64,000 bases of DNA. Source: Acidimicrobiia bacterium. GTDB lineage: Bacteria > Actinomycetota > Acidimicrobiia > Acidimicrobiales > Bin134. The notes below the pieces were generated by a model. It was not told the origin of the DNA, searched no databases, and was given only the letters and a program-made list of their open reading frames with translations. The stretch covers positions 62,001-126,000 of the forward strand of contig JAJDYU010000057.1 of assembly GCA_022825005.1 (NCBI GenBank). The letters run 5' to 3'. This document shows, in pieces, positions 8,387 through 16,961 of this stretch; the stretch's first letter is position 1; every line of letters starts with the position of its first letter. Made by a program: the position numbers and the translations under genes.

Positions 8387-8463
8387 GTCACCCACCCCCC
8401 TATTGTGGCCCTTGCACCGTTACGCCCCCAACGCCAGCATTCTGAGCACTACGCTCAACAGGA

Positions 8464-9738
8464 GTGCGGCGCGGGGTGATTCTCCTGGGCTTGGCGTTAG
8501 GCCTGTCGATGATGCTGGCAACGCCCGCGCTAGCTCAAGACAACCCCGACCCCGGGCAAACCGAGTTGAACGGGACCATCCGGTTCGGTTTCAACCAGTT
8601 CTTCGAAGGTGTTGTCATCACGGTGGCCGACTCGGCGGGTGCAGAGGTGGGGCAGGCAGTCACCGATGCCGACGGCCGATGGAATGTGAGAGTGCCCGGC
8701 GCCGGCGCCTACCGGGTGAGTATCGACACCGGCACCCTGCCCGAGGGCATCAGGCTGCGGGAGGGCCAAGAAGCCGTCGTGGACGCCGTGGTGGATGCGG
8801 GCCGGGGCCGGGCAGTGGTGTTCGCCGTGGGAGAAGCCCCCAAGGGGACTCCGTTCGGCGAGCGGGCCGCCCAGACGGTGTTCAACGGCTTCAAGTTCGG
8901 CCTGATCATCGCCATGAGCGCTATCGGGCTGTCGCTCATCTACGGCACCACAGGTCTGGTCAACTTCGCCCACGGCGAACTGGTCACTTTCGGAGCGGTG
9001 ATCGCCTGGTATTTCAACAGCTCCTGGGGTGGCTTGAATCTGGTTGCGGCCGCCGTGCTCACCGTGATCGTGTGCGGAATGCTGGGGGCAGGGCTGGAGT
9101 CGGGCCTGTTCCGCCCGCTGCGGGCCCGGCGGCTGGGCATCTTCCAGCTCGTGGTGATCACCATCGGCTTGTCGCTGCTGGGACGGCAGTTGATCCAGCT
9201 CTTCTTCGGGGCCGAACCCCTCCCTTACCGGGACTTCCAAGTGCAGAAGCGCTGGGAATTCGGCCCATGGGCGGTCACCCCTCGGGAGGTGACCACCATT
9301 GCAGTCATCCTTGCCGCACTGGTGGCAGTCGGGCTGATGCTCCAGAAGACCAGGTTCGGCAAAGCTACCCGGGCGGTGGCCGACAACGCCGACCTGGCCG
9401 CGGTTTCGGGCATCAACGTGAACCGCGTGGTGCTCATCGTGTGGGTGATGGGGGCGGCGCTGGCTGGCCTTGGGGGTGTGTTCCAGGGCCTGGATGCCGA
9501 CATCGACCCGTTTCTGGGCTTCCAGCTCCTTCTGCTGATCTTCGCCGGGGTGGAGCTGGGCGGGTTGGGCACGGCCTACGGCTCCCTGGCCGGTTCGCTC
9601 ATCATCGGTATGTCCACCGAGGTGAGCACCCTATGGATCTCCCCGGAGTTGAAGTTTGTGGTGCCGCTGGCCGCCCTCATTCTGGTGCTGCTGCTCCGTC
9701 CGCAAGGCCTGTTCGGAATCAGAGCGCGGGTGGGTTAG
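8464..9738 (+). CDS. livH: Branched-chain amino-acid/amide ABC permease, LivH-like, with exported N-terminal domain
   Basis: 424 residues, longer than a normal LivH (about 290-300). Residues 1-24 are a signal peptide (VILLGLALGLSMML, cleavage after TPALA). Residues 25-125 form a beta-rich domain resembling carboxypeptidase-regulatory/CNA-B folds (ADSAGAEVGQAVTDADGRWN). From about 140 onward comes the LivH permease with MSAIGLSLIYGTTGLVNFAHGEL, the coupling-loop region and the closing RPQGLFG motif. The first gene of livH-livM-livG-livF, it starts at a GTG (8464). The extra domain would sit outside the membrane, where it could contact binding proteins or the cell wall; that is inference. Confidence 0.9.
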   Translation: MRRGVILLGLALGLSMMLATPALAQDNPDPGQTELNGTIRFGFNQFFEGVVITVADSAGAEVGQAVTDADGRWNVRVPGAGAYRVSIDTGTLPEGIRLREGQEAVVDAVVDAGRGRAVVFAVGEAPKGTPFGERAAQTVFNGFKFGLIIAMSAIGLSLIYGTTGLVNFAHGELVTFGAVIAWYFNSSWGGLNLVAAAVLTVIVCGMLGAGLESGLFRPLRARRLGIFQLVVITIGLSLLGRQLIQLFFGAEPLPYRDFQVQKRWEFGPWAVTPREVTTIAVILAALVAVGLMLQKTRFGKATRAVADNADLAAVSGINVNRVVLIVWVMGAALAGLGGVFQGLDADIDPFLGFQLLLLIFAGVELGGLGTAYGSLAGSLIIGMSTEVSTLWISPELKFVVPLAALILVLLLRPQGLFGIRARVG

Positions 9739-9773
9739 ATGGGTTGGGGTGGCCGATGAGGCGGACGCGCTAG

Positions 9774-10781
9774 ATGGACTTCGACATCATCTTCGGCAAC
9801 GCGGCCCGAGCCGCCTTGGGCCCTGAGGCCATCATCTTGGCCTTGGCCGCCATTGGGCTGAACATCCACTTCGGCTACACCGGCCTGTTGAACTTCGGCC
9901 AGGTGGGATTCATCATGCTGGGGGCTTATGGCACCAGCGTGACAGTGGCCACCTTCGGGTGGTCGCTGTGGGCCGGCATCCCCATCGGCCTGTTCTTGGC
10001 CCTGGCGCTGGCGGTGACGCTGGGCATCCCCACCCTGCGGCTCCACGCGGTGATGTTCGCGATCGCCACCATCGCCGCGGCGGAGATCATCCGCATCCTC
10101 ATCGGCTCCACCGATGCCATCGGGCTCACCGGCGGACCGCTGAGCGTGAGTTTCGACGCCGGGGCGTTCTTCGACCTCAACCCCTACGCCGACGGGCCTC
10201 AAGACCGCTATGGCGTGGGCACATTCGCATTCACCGGCCAGCAGATGTGGGTCATAACCGTGGGCTGGGTGCTGGTGGCGCTGGTCAGTTTGTTCGTGTT
10301 CCTGATTGTCCGCAGCCCGTGGGGCCGGGTACTGAAATCCATCCGGGAAGACCAGGACGCCGCTCGCAGCCTGGGCAAGAATGTGTTCTGGTACAAGATG
10401 CAGGCGCTGATGATCGGCGGGGTCATCGGCGGGATGGCCGGGGTGATCGATGCCATCAAGACATCGGGGGCCGATCCCAACGGTTTCCGCCCGCAAGTGA
10501 CCTTCTACACCTACACCGCGCTGCTGCTGGGCGGGGCGGCTACCTATCTGGGGCCGGTACTGGGAGCGATTCTGTTCTGGTTCCTGCGAGAATGGATCGA
10601 GTCGTTCCTGCGGCAGCTTTCTGCTGAGGCCTGGCTACCCAACGCCGTCGCCGACTTCCTGGAGGGCTCCGAGGGCATCATCAGCGTGGCCATGGTAGGC
10701 CTGGCCCTTGTGCTGCTCATGCTGTTCCGGCCCCAGGGGATCACCGGCAATCGCACGGAGATGCAACTCGATGCCCGCTGA
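9774..10781 (+). CDS. livM: Branched-chain amino-acid/amide ABC permease, LivM-like
   Basis: 335-residue polytopic membrane protein, second permease of the importer. The LivM signature is seen in AIGLNIHFGYTGLLNFGQVGFIMLG and the coupling region SPWGRVLKSIREDQDAARSLGKN, followed by the GGVIGGMAGVIDA helix and a C-terminal LVLLMLFRPQGI. The ATG at 9774 follows livH by 35 bp, and its stop overlaps the livG start by 11 nt. Together with LivH it makes the transmembrane channel driven by LivG and LivF. Substrate is set by the binding proteins, probably those encoded at 12.4-18.2 kb. Confidence 0.93.
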   Translation: MDFDIIFGNAARAALGPEAIILALAAIGLNIHFGYTGLLNFGQVGFIMLGAYGTSVTVATFGWSLWAGIPIGLFLALALAVTLGIPTLRLHAVMFAIATIAAAEIIRILIGSTDAIGLTGGPLSVSFDAGAFFDLNPYADGPQDRYGVGTFAFTGQQMWVITVGWVLVALVSLFVFLIVRSPWGRVLKSIREDQDAARSLGKNVFWYKMQALMIGGVIGGMAGVIDAIKTSGADPNGFRPQVTFYTYTALLLGGAATYLGPVLGAILFWFLREWIESFLRQLSAEAWLPNAVADFLEGSEGIISVAMVGLALVLLMLFRPQGITGNRTEMQLDAR

Positions 10782-11679
10782 CCGCCCACCACCCGAAGGT
10801 CCGTCCGCGCCCGAAGACCGCTCGATGCTGGTGGATTCCGCTCGCCGCACAACCGAGGTTGAGCCCATCCTCACCGTTCACCCCGAGCCCGGTGTGGCCA
10901 AGCCCAACCCCATCTTGACAATGGACGGGCTACAGAGGAGCTTCGGTGGGCTCACCGCGGTGGATGTCGACCACCTGGAGATCGAACGGGGGATCGTCAC
11001 CGCTCTGATCGGCCCCAACGGAGCGGGCAAGACAACGCTGTTCAACCTGATCACCGGCTTCGACCGGGCCGACAGCGGTCGCTGGGAGTTCAATGGCCAA
11101 ATGGTGACTTCGCCGTCGCCCGACCGTCTGGCCCGGCGGGGCATGGTCCGCACTTTCCAGCTCACCAAATCGCTGGCCAAGCTCTCGGTGCTCCAGAACA
11201 TGCTGCTGGGCGCTCCAAACCAAGTTGGCGAGCGACTGTGGGCCGCTCCCTTCCGTCACTTGTGGCGCAATCAGGAAAGGGCCAACACCGAGCGGGCCGA
11301 CGAACTGTTGGAGCAGTTCAATCTGTCCCACATGCGCGACGAGTTGGCCGGCACCTTGTCGGGGGGCCAGCGCAAGCTGCTGGAGATGGCCCGGGCGCTG
11401 ATGTCCGACCCGGCGCTGGTGATGCTGGACGAGCCCATGGCCGGGGTGAACCCCGCGTTGGCCCAGTCTCTGCTGGGCCACATCACCGAGTTGGCTCTCA
11501 GCGGAGTGTCCGTGGTGTACATCGAGCATGACATGGACGTGGTATCGGGGATCAGCGACTGGGTGGTGGTTCTGGCCCAGGGCCAGGTCATTGCTGAAGG
11601 AGGCCCCTGGAAGGTAATTCACGACGAGGTGGTTATCGACGCGTATCTGGGCCGTCGACGGGCAGGAACCGCATCATGA
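10771..11679 (+). CDS. livG: Branched-chain amino-acid ABC ATP-binding protein, LivG-like
   Basis: 302-residue ATPase. After a 50-residue poorly conserved N-terminal stretch come SFGGLTAVD, Walker A GPNGAGKTT, the LivG-specific Q-loop region MVRTFQLTKSLAKLSVLQNM, signature LSGGQRKLLEMARAL, Walker B ALVMLDEP and the switch His in YIEHDMDVV. ATG at 10771 is chosen because it is the start nearest the end of livM (11-nt overlap); ATG codons at 10825 and 10921 are possible shorter starts, the latter giving the usual family length. It is coupled to livF by an ATGA overlap. Confidence 0.92.
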   Translation: MPADRPPPEGPSAPEDRSMLVDSARRTTEVEPILTVHPEPGVAKPNPILTMDGLQRSFGGLTAVDVDHLEIERGIVTALIGPNGAGKTTLFNLITGFDRADSGRWEFNGQMVTSPSPDRLARRGMVRTFQLTKSLAKLSVLQNMLLGAPNQVGERLWAAPFRHLWRNQERANTERADELLEQFNLSHMRDELAGTLSGGQRKLLEMARALMSDPALVMLDEPMAGVNPALAQSLLGHITELALSGVSVVYIEHDMDVVSGISDWVVVLAQGQVIAEGGPWKVIHDEVVIDAYLGRRRAGTAS

Positions 11680-12407
11680 CCGCTTCTGAGCCTCTTTTGA
11701 CCGCCGATGATGTGGTGGCCGGGTACTTGCCGGGCATCGACATCCTCACCGGGTGCTCGCTGGATCTGCACCCGGGGGAGATCGTAGGGGTCATCGGTCC
11801 CAACGGTGCCGGCAAGTCCACTTTGTTGAAGGCCATCTTCGGCATCGTGGACGTGCGAGGCGGGGCCATCCGCCTGGGCACCGAGGAAATCACCGGGCTG
11901 AGTCCCCACGAGCTGGTGGCCCGAGGCATCGGCTTCGTCCCCCAAACCGACAATGTGTTCCCTCGGCTGTCGATCCGCGAGAACCTGGAGATGGGGGTGT
12001 TCCAAGACCCCAAGCAGTTCGCCGCCCGCTTTGAGGTGGTGGCCGAGCTGTTCCCGCTGCTAGCCGAGCGCAGCGGCCAGAGGGCCGACGGTTTGTCGGG
12101 CGGAGAGCGCCAGATGGTGGCCATCGGCCGGGCGCTGATGATGGATCCCAAAGTGGTGCTCTTGGACGAGCCATCGGCCGGCCTGTCGCCCGGCTACCAA
12201 GACGAGGTGTTCGAGCGGATCACCTCCATCACCGACCACGGGGTGTCGATCATCATGGTGGAGCAGAACGCCCGGCGCTGCCTCCAGATAAGCGACCGGG
12301 GCTACGTGCTCGACCAGGGCACCAACGCCTACACCGGCACCGGCCAGCAACTCCTGGAAGACCCCAAAGTGGTCAGCCTCTACCTGGGCACAATGGCCCG
12401 GGCCTGA
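11676..12407 (+). CDS. livF: Branched-chain amino-acid ABC ATP-binding protein, LivF-like
   Basis: 243 residues, the normal LivF length. Walker A GPNGAGKST, the LivF-type Q-loop region GFVPQTDNVFPRLSIRENLEMG, signature LSGGERQMVAIGRAL, Walker B VVLLDEPSAGLSP and switch His region IIMVEQNARR are all present; Gln-Asn replaces the usual His-Asp, as is normal in LivF. It is the last gene of the plus-strand importer operon and converges with the double binding-protein gene after 34 bp. Confidence 0.94.
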   Translation: MTASEPLLTADDVVAGYLPGIDILTGCSLDLHPGEIVGVIGPNGAGKSTLLKAIFGIVDVRGGAIRLGTEEITGLSPHELVARGIGFVPQTDNVFPRLSIRENLEMGVFQDPKQFAARFEVVAELFPLLAERSGQRADGLSGGERQMVAIGRALMMDPKVVLLDEPSAGLSPGYQDEVFERITSITDHGVSIIMVEQNARRCLQISDRGYVLDQGTNAYTGTGQQLLEDPKVVSLYLGTMARA

Positions 12408-12441
12408 GGCCGGTCCCTGCGACTCCCGGTCTGATGCTCCG

Positions 12442-14883
12442 TCAGCCCAGCGTGGTTACGTCCACATCTTGACTGTCGATGGGGACAAGTTCGCCGCCCT
12501 GGTACTGGGCGATGATGTAGCGGCCCCAGGTGGGGTCGCCCACATCGTCTAGATCAAGCGGGCCGGACACGCCCTCGTAGTCGATGTCGGCACCTTCGGC
12601 CAGCAGGCCAGCGCACTCGCCGTAGTCGTAACACTTGGTCCCTCCGCCGGTGACGTTCTGCACCTGGGCGATAATGTCCGGGCCGGCGGTGGAGCCAGCG
12701 GCCAGCGCAGCCAGCGCCATCACGATCACGCAGTCGTAAGACTGGCCGCCATAGCTCAGGTTGGCCCCGGTGTACTCGCTGAGCCGTGCGCTGAAGTCGG
12801 TCCCGCCCGCGGCGGCGATTACCTGCATACCGTTGATGACTCCGGCAGAGGACGGGTCGACCTGGCCGGGCAGGCCCGGGTCGAACAGCCCATCGGACCC
12901 GTACATGGCCCGGGCGGGCACCCCCGCCTCCAGCAAGCCACGGATGATCCCCGCGCCCTCGCCGAAGGCAATCAGCACCACCGCGTCGGCGCCGATGCTC
13001 TGAACCTCGGTCACGGTGTCGTCGAAGCTGGGTGCGTCCGGGGAGTAGGAGACCACCTCGGAGGACACCCCCAGGTCTTCCAGACTGGCCCTGACCAGGT
13101 CGGCCAGCGCGTTGCCATAGTCGTCGGCCCGAGCCACGATGGCCACATTGGTGGCCCCATCGGCGGCTACCACGTTGGCGATGATCGGTGACACCGCCTG
13201 ATCGGGCGGCACGGTTCGGAAGTAGAAGGCGGCGTTGTCCTGGGTGGAGAACGACGGCGACGTGTTCGACGGCGAGCACTGCGGAATCTGGGCGTCGTAA
13301 AGCGTCTGGATAAACGACTGGGAGATGCCCGACGCGGCCGCTCCCACGATGACATCGGCGCCCTCGCCCAACAGCCGGTTCACCGCCTCGGAGGCCACAT
13401 CGGGATCGGTGCCGGTATCGCCGGTCAGCATTCGGACATTGCCCCCCGCGGCCTGGACATCCTCAACAGCCAGCCGGGCGGCCTCCACCATCGGCGGTGC
13501 CAAAAAGGCCAGCGCGCCGGTCTCGGGCATGACCCGCCCGATCACCAGCTCTGGTTGGCTCGCCGCGCTCGGGGTGTCCGGAGCGGCACCGGTGGGATCA
13601 GCCAGATTCACATCCTGGCTGCCGATCTCAACCAGCTCGCCATCTTGGAACTGCCCGATCTTGTAGCGGGCAAAACTCGGATCGCCCACCTCGTTGAGCT
13701 CCAGCGGTCCCGACACTCCGTCGTAGTCGATGTCGGCGCCAGCAGCCAGCAGATCGGCGCACTCAGCGTAGGAGAAGCACTTCTCGCCGCCGGAAGTGAC
13801 TGTGGAAACCTGGGCGATGATATCGGGACCTCGGGTGGAGCCAGCCGCCATTGATGCGAGGGCCATCACGATCACGCAGTCATAGGAGTTGCCGGCAAAG
13901 GCCACACCCTCTTCATCACCTATCAAAGCCACCAAACGGGCCTCGAAGTCGTCGCCTGCTTGGCCCGCGGTGTTGCCCACAGTGATGGCGGTGAATCCGT
14001 CAACCACATTCGGATTGGATGGATCCACCAGGCCTGGCAACCCCGGGTCGTACATTCCGTCGGGTCCGTACATGGCGCTGGGCGGCACACCAGCCTCTAA
14101 GAGGTCCCGCATGATTTGTGCGCCCTCAGCGAACGAGACGAGTGCCACCGCGTCGGCCCCCATACCGGTGGCCGAGTCAACGGTGGAATCGAAGGTCGAC
14201 GCCTCCTCGTCATAGGAGATGGTCTCGGAAGCCACCCCCAGGTCGGCCAGGCTGTTCGCCAGCAGGCCAGACAGGGCGATGCCCCAGTCATCGGCCCGGG
14301 CCACGATGGCCACGTTGGTGGCTCCATCGGCCGCAATCAGATTGGCCAGCACCGGCGCGGCGGCCTGATCGGGCGGCGCGGTGCGGAAGTAGAACGCTGC
14401 GTTGGACTGAGTGCTGAACGACGGCGATGTGTTCGACGGCGAGCACTGGGGAATCTGGGCGTCGTACAGCGTCTGGATGAACGACTGTGAGATGCCCGAG
14501 GAGGCTGCCCCCACAATCACGTGGGCACCCTCGCCCAGCAGCCGGTTCACTGCCTCAGGAGCCACATCCGGATCGGTGCCGGTGTCGCCGGTAAGCAGCC
14601 GGACGTTGCCCCCGGCCGCCTGGATGTCTTCCACCGCCAAGGCGATGCTGCGGATCATCGGCGGTGACAAGAAGGCCAGCGCGCCGGTTTCCGGCATCAT
14701 CGACCCGATGACAAGCTCCTCATCGCCGCCTTCTCCTGGGTCGGGTGCGGGGGTTGCTTCGGAAGTCTCGGCGGGCGCGGCCCCTGGCGCCTCATCGTCA
14801 CTGTCATCGTTGCCACAGGCAATCGCCACCAGTGCAACTATTGCCAAAAGGGCAATCAACCGGGTCCATAACTTCACCGCCAT
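12442..14883 (-). CDS. Lipoprotein with two tandem periplasmic-binding-protein (LivK/Peripla_BP_6) domains
   Basis: 813 residues, about twice the family norm. The lipoprotein signal MAVKLWTRLIALLAIVALV has lipobox AIAC with Cys23, followed by an acidic linker. Domain 1 spans about residues 56-430 and domain 2 about 445-813. Each starts ELVIG and each has the same landmarks: GDTGTDPDV, VNRLLGEGA, SGISQSFIQTLYDAQIPQCS, NTSPSFSTQ, a YDCVIVMALA segment and a closing ADIDY-(D/E)-GVSGPL motif with a nearby Cys pair. Both look intact. Such proteins bind branched-chain amino acids, amides or small aromatics for Liv-type importers. ATG at 14883 follows AGGAGGGG; the in-frame TTG at 14898 lies inside or before that site and is rejected. 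It converges with livF. Confidence 0.93.
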   Translation of the reverse strand: MAVKLWTRLIALLAIVALVAIACGNDDSDDEAPGAAPAETSEATPAPDPGEGGDEELVIGSMMPETGALAFLSPPMIRSIALAVEDIQAAGGNVRLLTGDTGTDPDVAPEAVNRLLGEGAHVIVGAASSGISQSFIQTLYDAQIPQCSPSNTSPSFSTQSNAAFYFRTAPPDQAAAPVLANLIAADGATNVAIVARADDWGIALSGLLANSLADLGVASETISYDEEASTFDSTVDSATGMGADAVALVSFAEGAQIMRDLLEAGVPPSAMYGPDGMYDPGLPGLVDPSNPNVVDGFTAITVGNTAGQAGDDFEARLVALIGDEEGVAFAGNSYDCVIVMALASMAAGSTRGPDIIAQVSTVTSGGEKCFSYAECADLLAAGADIDYDGVSGPLELNEVGDPSFARYKIGQFQDGELVEIGSQDVNLADPTGAAPDTPSAASQPELVIGRVMPETGALAFLAPPMVEAARLAVEDVQAAGGNVRMLTGDTGTDPDVASEAVNRLLGEGADVIVGAAASGISQSFIQTLYDAQIPQCSPSNTSPSFSTQDNAAFYFRTVPPDQAVSPIIANVVAADGATNVAIVARADDYGNALADLVRASLEDLGVSSEVVSYSPDAPSFDDTVTEVQSIGADAVVLIAFGEGAGIIRGLLEAGVPARAMYGSDGLFDPGLPGQVDPSSAGVINGMQVIAAAGGTDFSARLSEYTGANLSYGGQSYDCVIVMALAALAAGSTAGPDIIAQVQNVTGGGTKCYDYGECAGLLAEGADIDYEGVSGPLDLDDVGDPTWGRYIIAQYQGGELVPIDSQDVDVTTLG
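12445..14718 (-). repeat. Internal gene duplication within the double binding-protein gene
   Basis: Two head-to-tail copies of a binding-protein domain: roughly 14718-13560 (first domain) and 13551-12445 (second). Protein identity is very high in stretches of 15-20 residues, including the QIPQCSPSNTSPSFSTQ segment, which suggests a recent in-frame duplication or continuing gene conversion. The junction is a Pro/Ala/Ser-rich linker. Confidence 0.85.
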
Positions 14884-14991
14884 TTTCCCCTCCTGCAATC
14901 AGATGAGTAGCAGTTTCGACCCTTCAGGCTACAGCAGCCAACCAAGAACCATCTCAATCGGTGCCGCCATTCAGTGCGAAGGGGGCTGGGC

Positions 14992-16236
14992 TCAGCCCAC
15001 CGCCGCGAGGTCGGCGTCTCGGGTGCCGATCACGATGAACCCCCCGTCGATGAACTCGGCAACGAGATACTGCCCGTAGCGGGGATCACCCACCTCGTCG
15101 AGCTCCAGCGGACCGGACACACCGTCGTAGTCAACATCGACCCCGTCGGCGATCAAGTCGGCGCAATCGCCGTAGTCGAAGCACTTCTGTCCGCCGGTTG
15201 TCACCGCCTGCACCTGCTCGATGATGTCGGCACCGTCGGTGGAGCCGGCGGCCAGCGACGCGAGAGCCAGCACCACCACGCAGTCGTAGGCCTGCGCGCC
15301 GTAGAGCACATTGCCGCCGGTCAGGGGAGCGAGGCGCAGGCCGTACTCTTCTCCGCCTCCCACGGTGATCGCTTTGAATCCGTCGATAACGTTGGGGTTG
15401 GTTGGGTCCACCAACTCGTTCAGATTCGGGGCGTAGATTCCGTCGCTGCCGTAAATGGCGGTTGGGGGCACTCCCGCCTCCAGCAGGCCCCTGATGATCT
15501 GCGCCCCCTCGGCGAAGGAGAGAAGCACCACTGCATCTGCTCTCATTTCCTCAATGGCTGCCACGGTGGCATCGAAGCTGGTGGCGTCCTCGTCATAGGC
15601 GATGATCCGACTCTCCACTCCCAACTCATCGAAGTCCTGCACCAGCAGCGTGGCCAGGGAATTGCCCCAGTCGTCTGCTCGGGTAGGCAACGCCACGTTG
15701 GTACCGCCCTCTCCCGCCACCATGTCGGCCAAGATCAACGAGGCCGCTTGGGTGGGCGGAACCGTTCGGAAGTAGTAGGCGGCATTGTCCTGCGTTGAGA
15801 ACGAAGTCGAGGTGTTCGAGGGCGAGCATTGGGGAATCTGAGCGTCATAAAGGGTCTGGATGAACGACTGCGACACCCCCGATGCCGATGCTCCCACGAT
15901 TGCCCGGGCCCCTTCTCCCAGCAGCCGATTGACAGTCTCGGGCGCCACGTCGGGATCGGTGGCTGAATCACCGGTCAGAAGCCGCACGTTCCCTCCCGCG
16001 GCCTGGATGTCTTCGACCGCAAGGTCGATGCTCACGATCATCGCCGGGCCGAAGAGTGCCAGCGACCCGGTCTCGGGCATCACCGAGCCGATAACCAGTT
16101 CGGGGCCGCCCGGTGCCGCTTCTGCTGGCGCTGGCTGAGAGGTCTCGCCCCCGTCATCATCACCGCACCCGGCGGCCACCAGCGCGATCAGCATCACGAC
16201 CCAGACGGAGCGCCTCTTACCCATAGAGGCGAGCAT
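14992..16236 (-). CDS. Substrate-binding lipoprotein, LivK/Peripla_BP_6 type
   Basis: 414-residue single-domain relative of the neighbouring double protein. Lipobox VAAGC with Cys24 is followed by an acidic linker and the domain starting ELVIGSVMPETGSLALFGPA. The same landmarks appear (ATDPDVAPETVNRLLGEGA, QSFIQTLYDAQIPQCS, VDVDYDGVSGPL). The ATG at 16236 has TAGGAGGA at a good distance and is favoured over the ATG four codons in. It is 11 bp downstream of chdC and upstream of the double-domain gene, probably in one transcript. The ligand is unknown but should resemble that of its paralogues. Confidence 0.92.
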   Translation of the reverse strand: MLASMGKRRSVWVVMLIALVAAGCGDDDGGETSQPAPAEAAPGGPELVIGSVMPETGSLALFGPAMIVSIDLAVEDIQAAGGNVRLLTGDSATDPDVAPETVNRLLGEGARAIVGASASGVSQSFIQTLYDAQIPQCSPSNTSTSFSTQDNAAYYFRTVPPTQAASLILADMVAGEGGTNVALPTRADDWGNSLATLLVQDFDELGVESRIIAYDEDATSFDATVAAIEEMRADAVVLLSFAEGAQIIRGLLEAGVPPTAIYGSDGIYAPNLNELVDPTNPNVIDGFKAITVGGGEEYGLRLAPLTGGNVLYGAQAYDCVVVLALASLAAGSTDGADIIEQVQAVTTGGQKCFDYGDCADLIADGVDVDYDGVSGPLELDEVGDPRYGQYLVAEFIDGGFIVIGTRDADLAAVG

Positions 16237-16247
16237 CTCACGTCCTC

Positions 16248-16946
16248 CTATAAGAGCCGCTCGACAACTGTCTCAACCGGAGCCACCATCCCGGTATAGA
16301 AGGGGCCGAACTCGGCGTAGCGGGCCGACGCCACGTCGTAGCGCATGGTGTACACCACCTCCTTGAGGTCGTCGGGGTGCTCACAGAACAGAGTGACCCC
16401 CCACTCGTAATCATCGATGCCGGTAGAACCGGTTATGAGCTGGAGCACCCGCCCGGCGAACGTGCGGCCGGTGGCCCCGTGCTCGTACATGAGCTCTCGG
16501 CGGCGCTCGAATGGCAGCTCGTACCAATTCTGGTCGGGGTTGCGGCGCTTGGACATGGGATAAAAGCACCATGCCGGCTTGCCCTCGGGAGGCAGCTGGG
16601 GATACAGCCGGGCCTGCTTGGTCTCCTCGGGCAGCCCGGCGGCGTATTCCGAGAGCTCGGTGAGCGACACGTAGGAGTCCACGATGTCGAGTCCTGCTTG
16701 GCTCAGAGCGGTCTGAAAGTCCCGCAACTCCCAAAGGTCGGCGTGCAAGGCCATGAATCCGATATCGGCCTTGTGGCCAAGCACGGCAACCGTCACCACT
16801 TGGACACCCATGGACTCGGCGTTCACGACGGCCCGTTTGACATCCCGCTTCTGCTGAGGCTGATCGCCAGTCGGGCTGAGCTTGCCAAACAGGTGGACAA
16901 CGCCGATCCCCGTCGAGGGCTCAACCGGTGCCAGGTGCTCGCTCAT
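16248..16946 (-). CDS. chdC: Coproheme decarboxylase (HemQ / chlorite dismutase-like family)
   Basis: 232 residues. It converts iron-coproporphyrin III to protoheme in the coproporphyrin-dependent heme route used by Actinomycetota and Firmicutes. The catalytic Tyr lies in CFYPMSKRR (Tyr129). The proximal heme ligand lies 27 residues later in LMYEHGATGR (His156), the distance expected for this family. The C-terminal signature TGSTGIDDYEWGVTLF and the YTMRYDVASARYAEFGPF segment are typical. It is flanked closely on both sides (11 and 15 bp) by binding-lipoprotein genes in the same direction, an unusual setting for a heme enzyme. hemB lies 14 kb away at 30.7 kb. Confidence 0.92.
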   Translation of the reverse strand: MSEHLAPVEPSTGIGVVHLFGKLSPTGDQPQQKRDVKRAVVNAESMGVQVVTVAVLGHKADIGFMALHADLWELRDFQTALSQAGLDIVDSYVSLTELSEYAAGLPEETKQARLYPQLPPEGKPAWCFYPMSKRRNPDQNWYELPFERRRELMYEHGATGRTFAGRVLQLITGSTGIDDYEWGVTLFCEHPDDLKEVVYTMRYDVASARYAEFGPFYTGMVAPVETVVERLL

Positions 16947-16961
16947 CAGCCGAGGGCTCGC

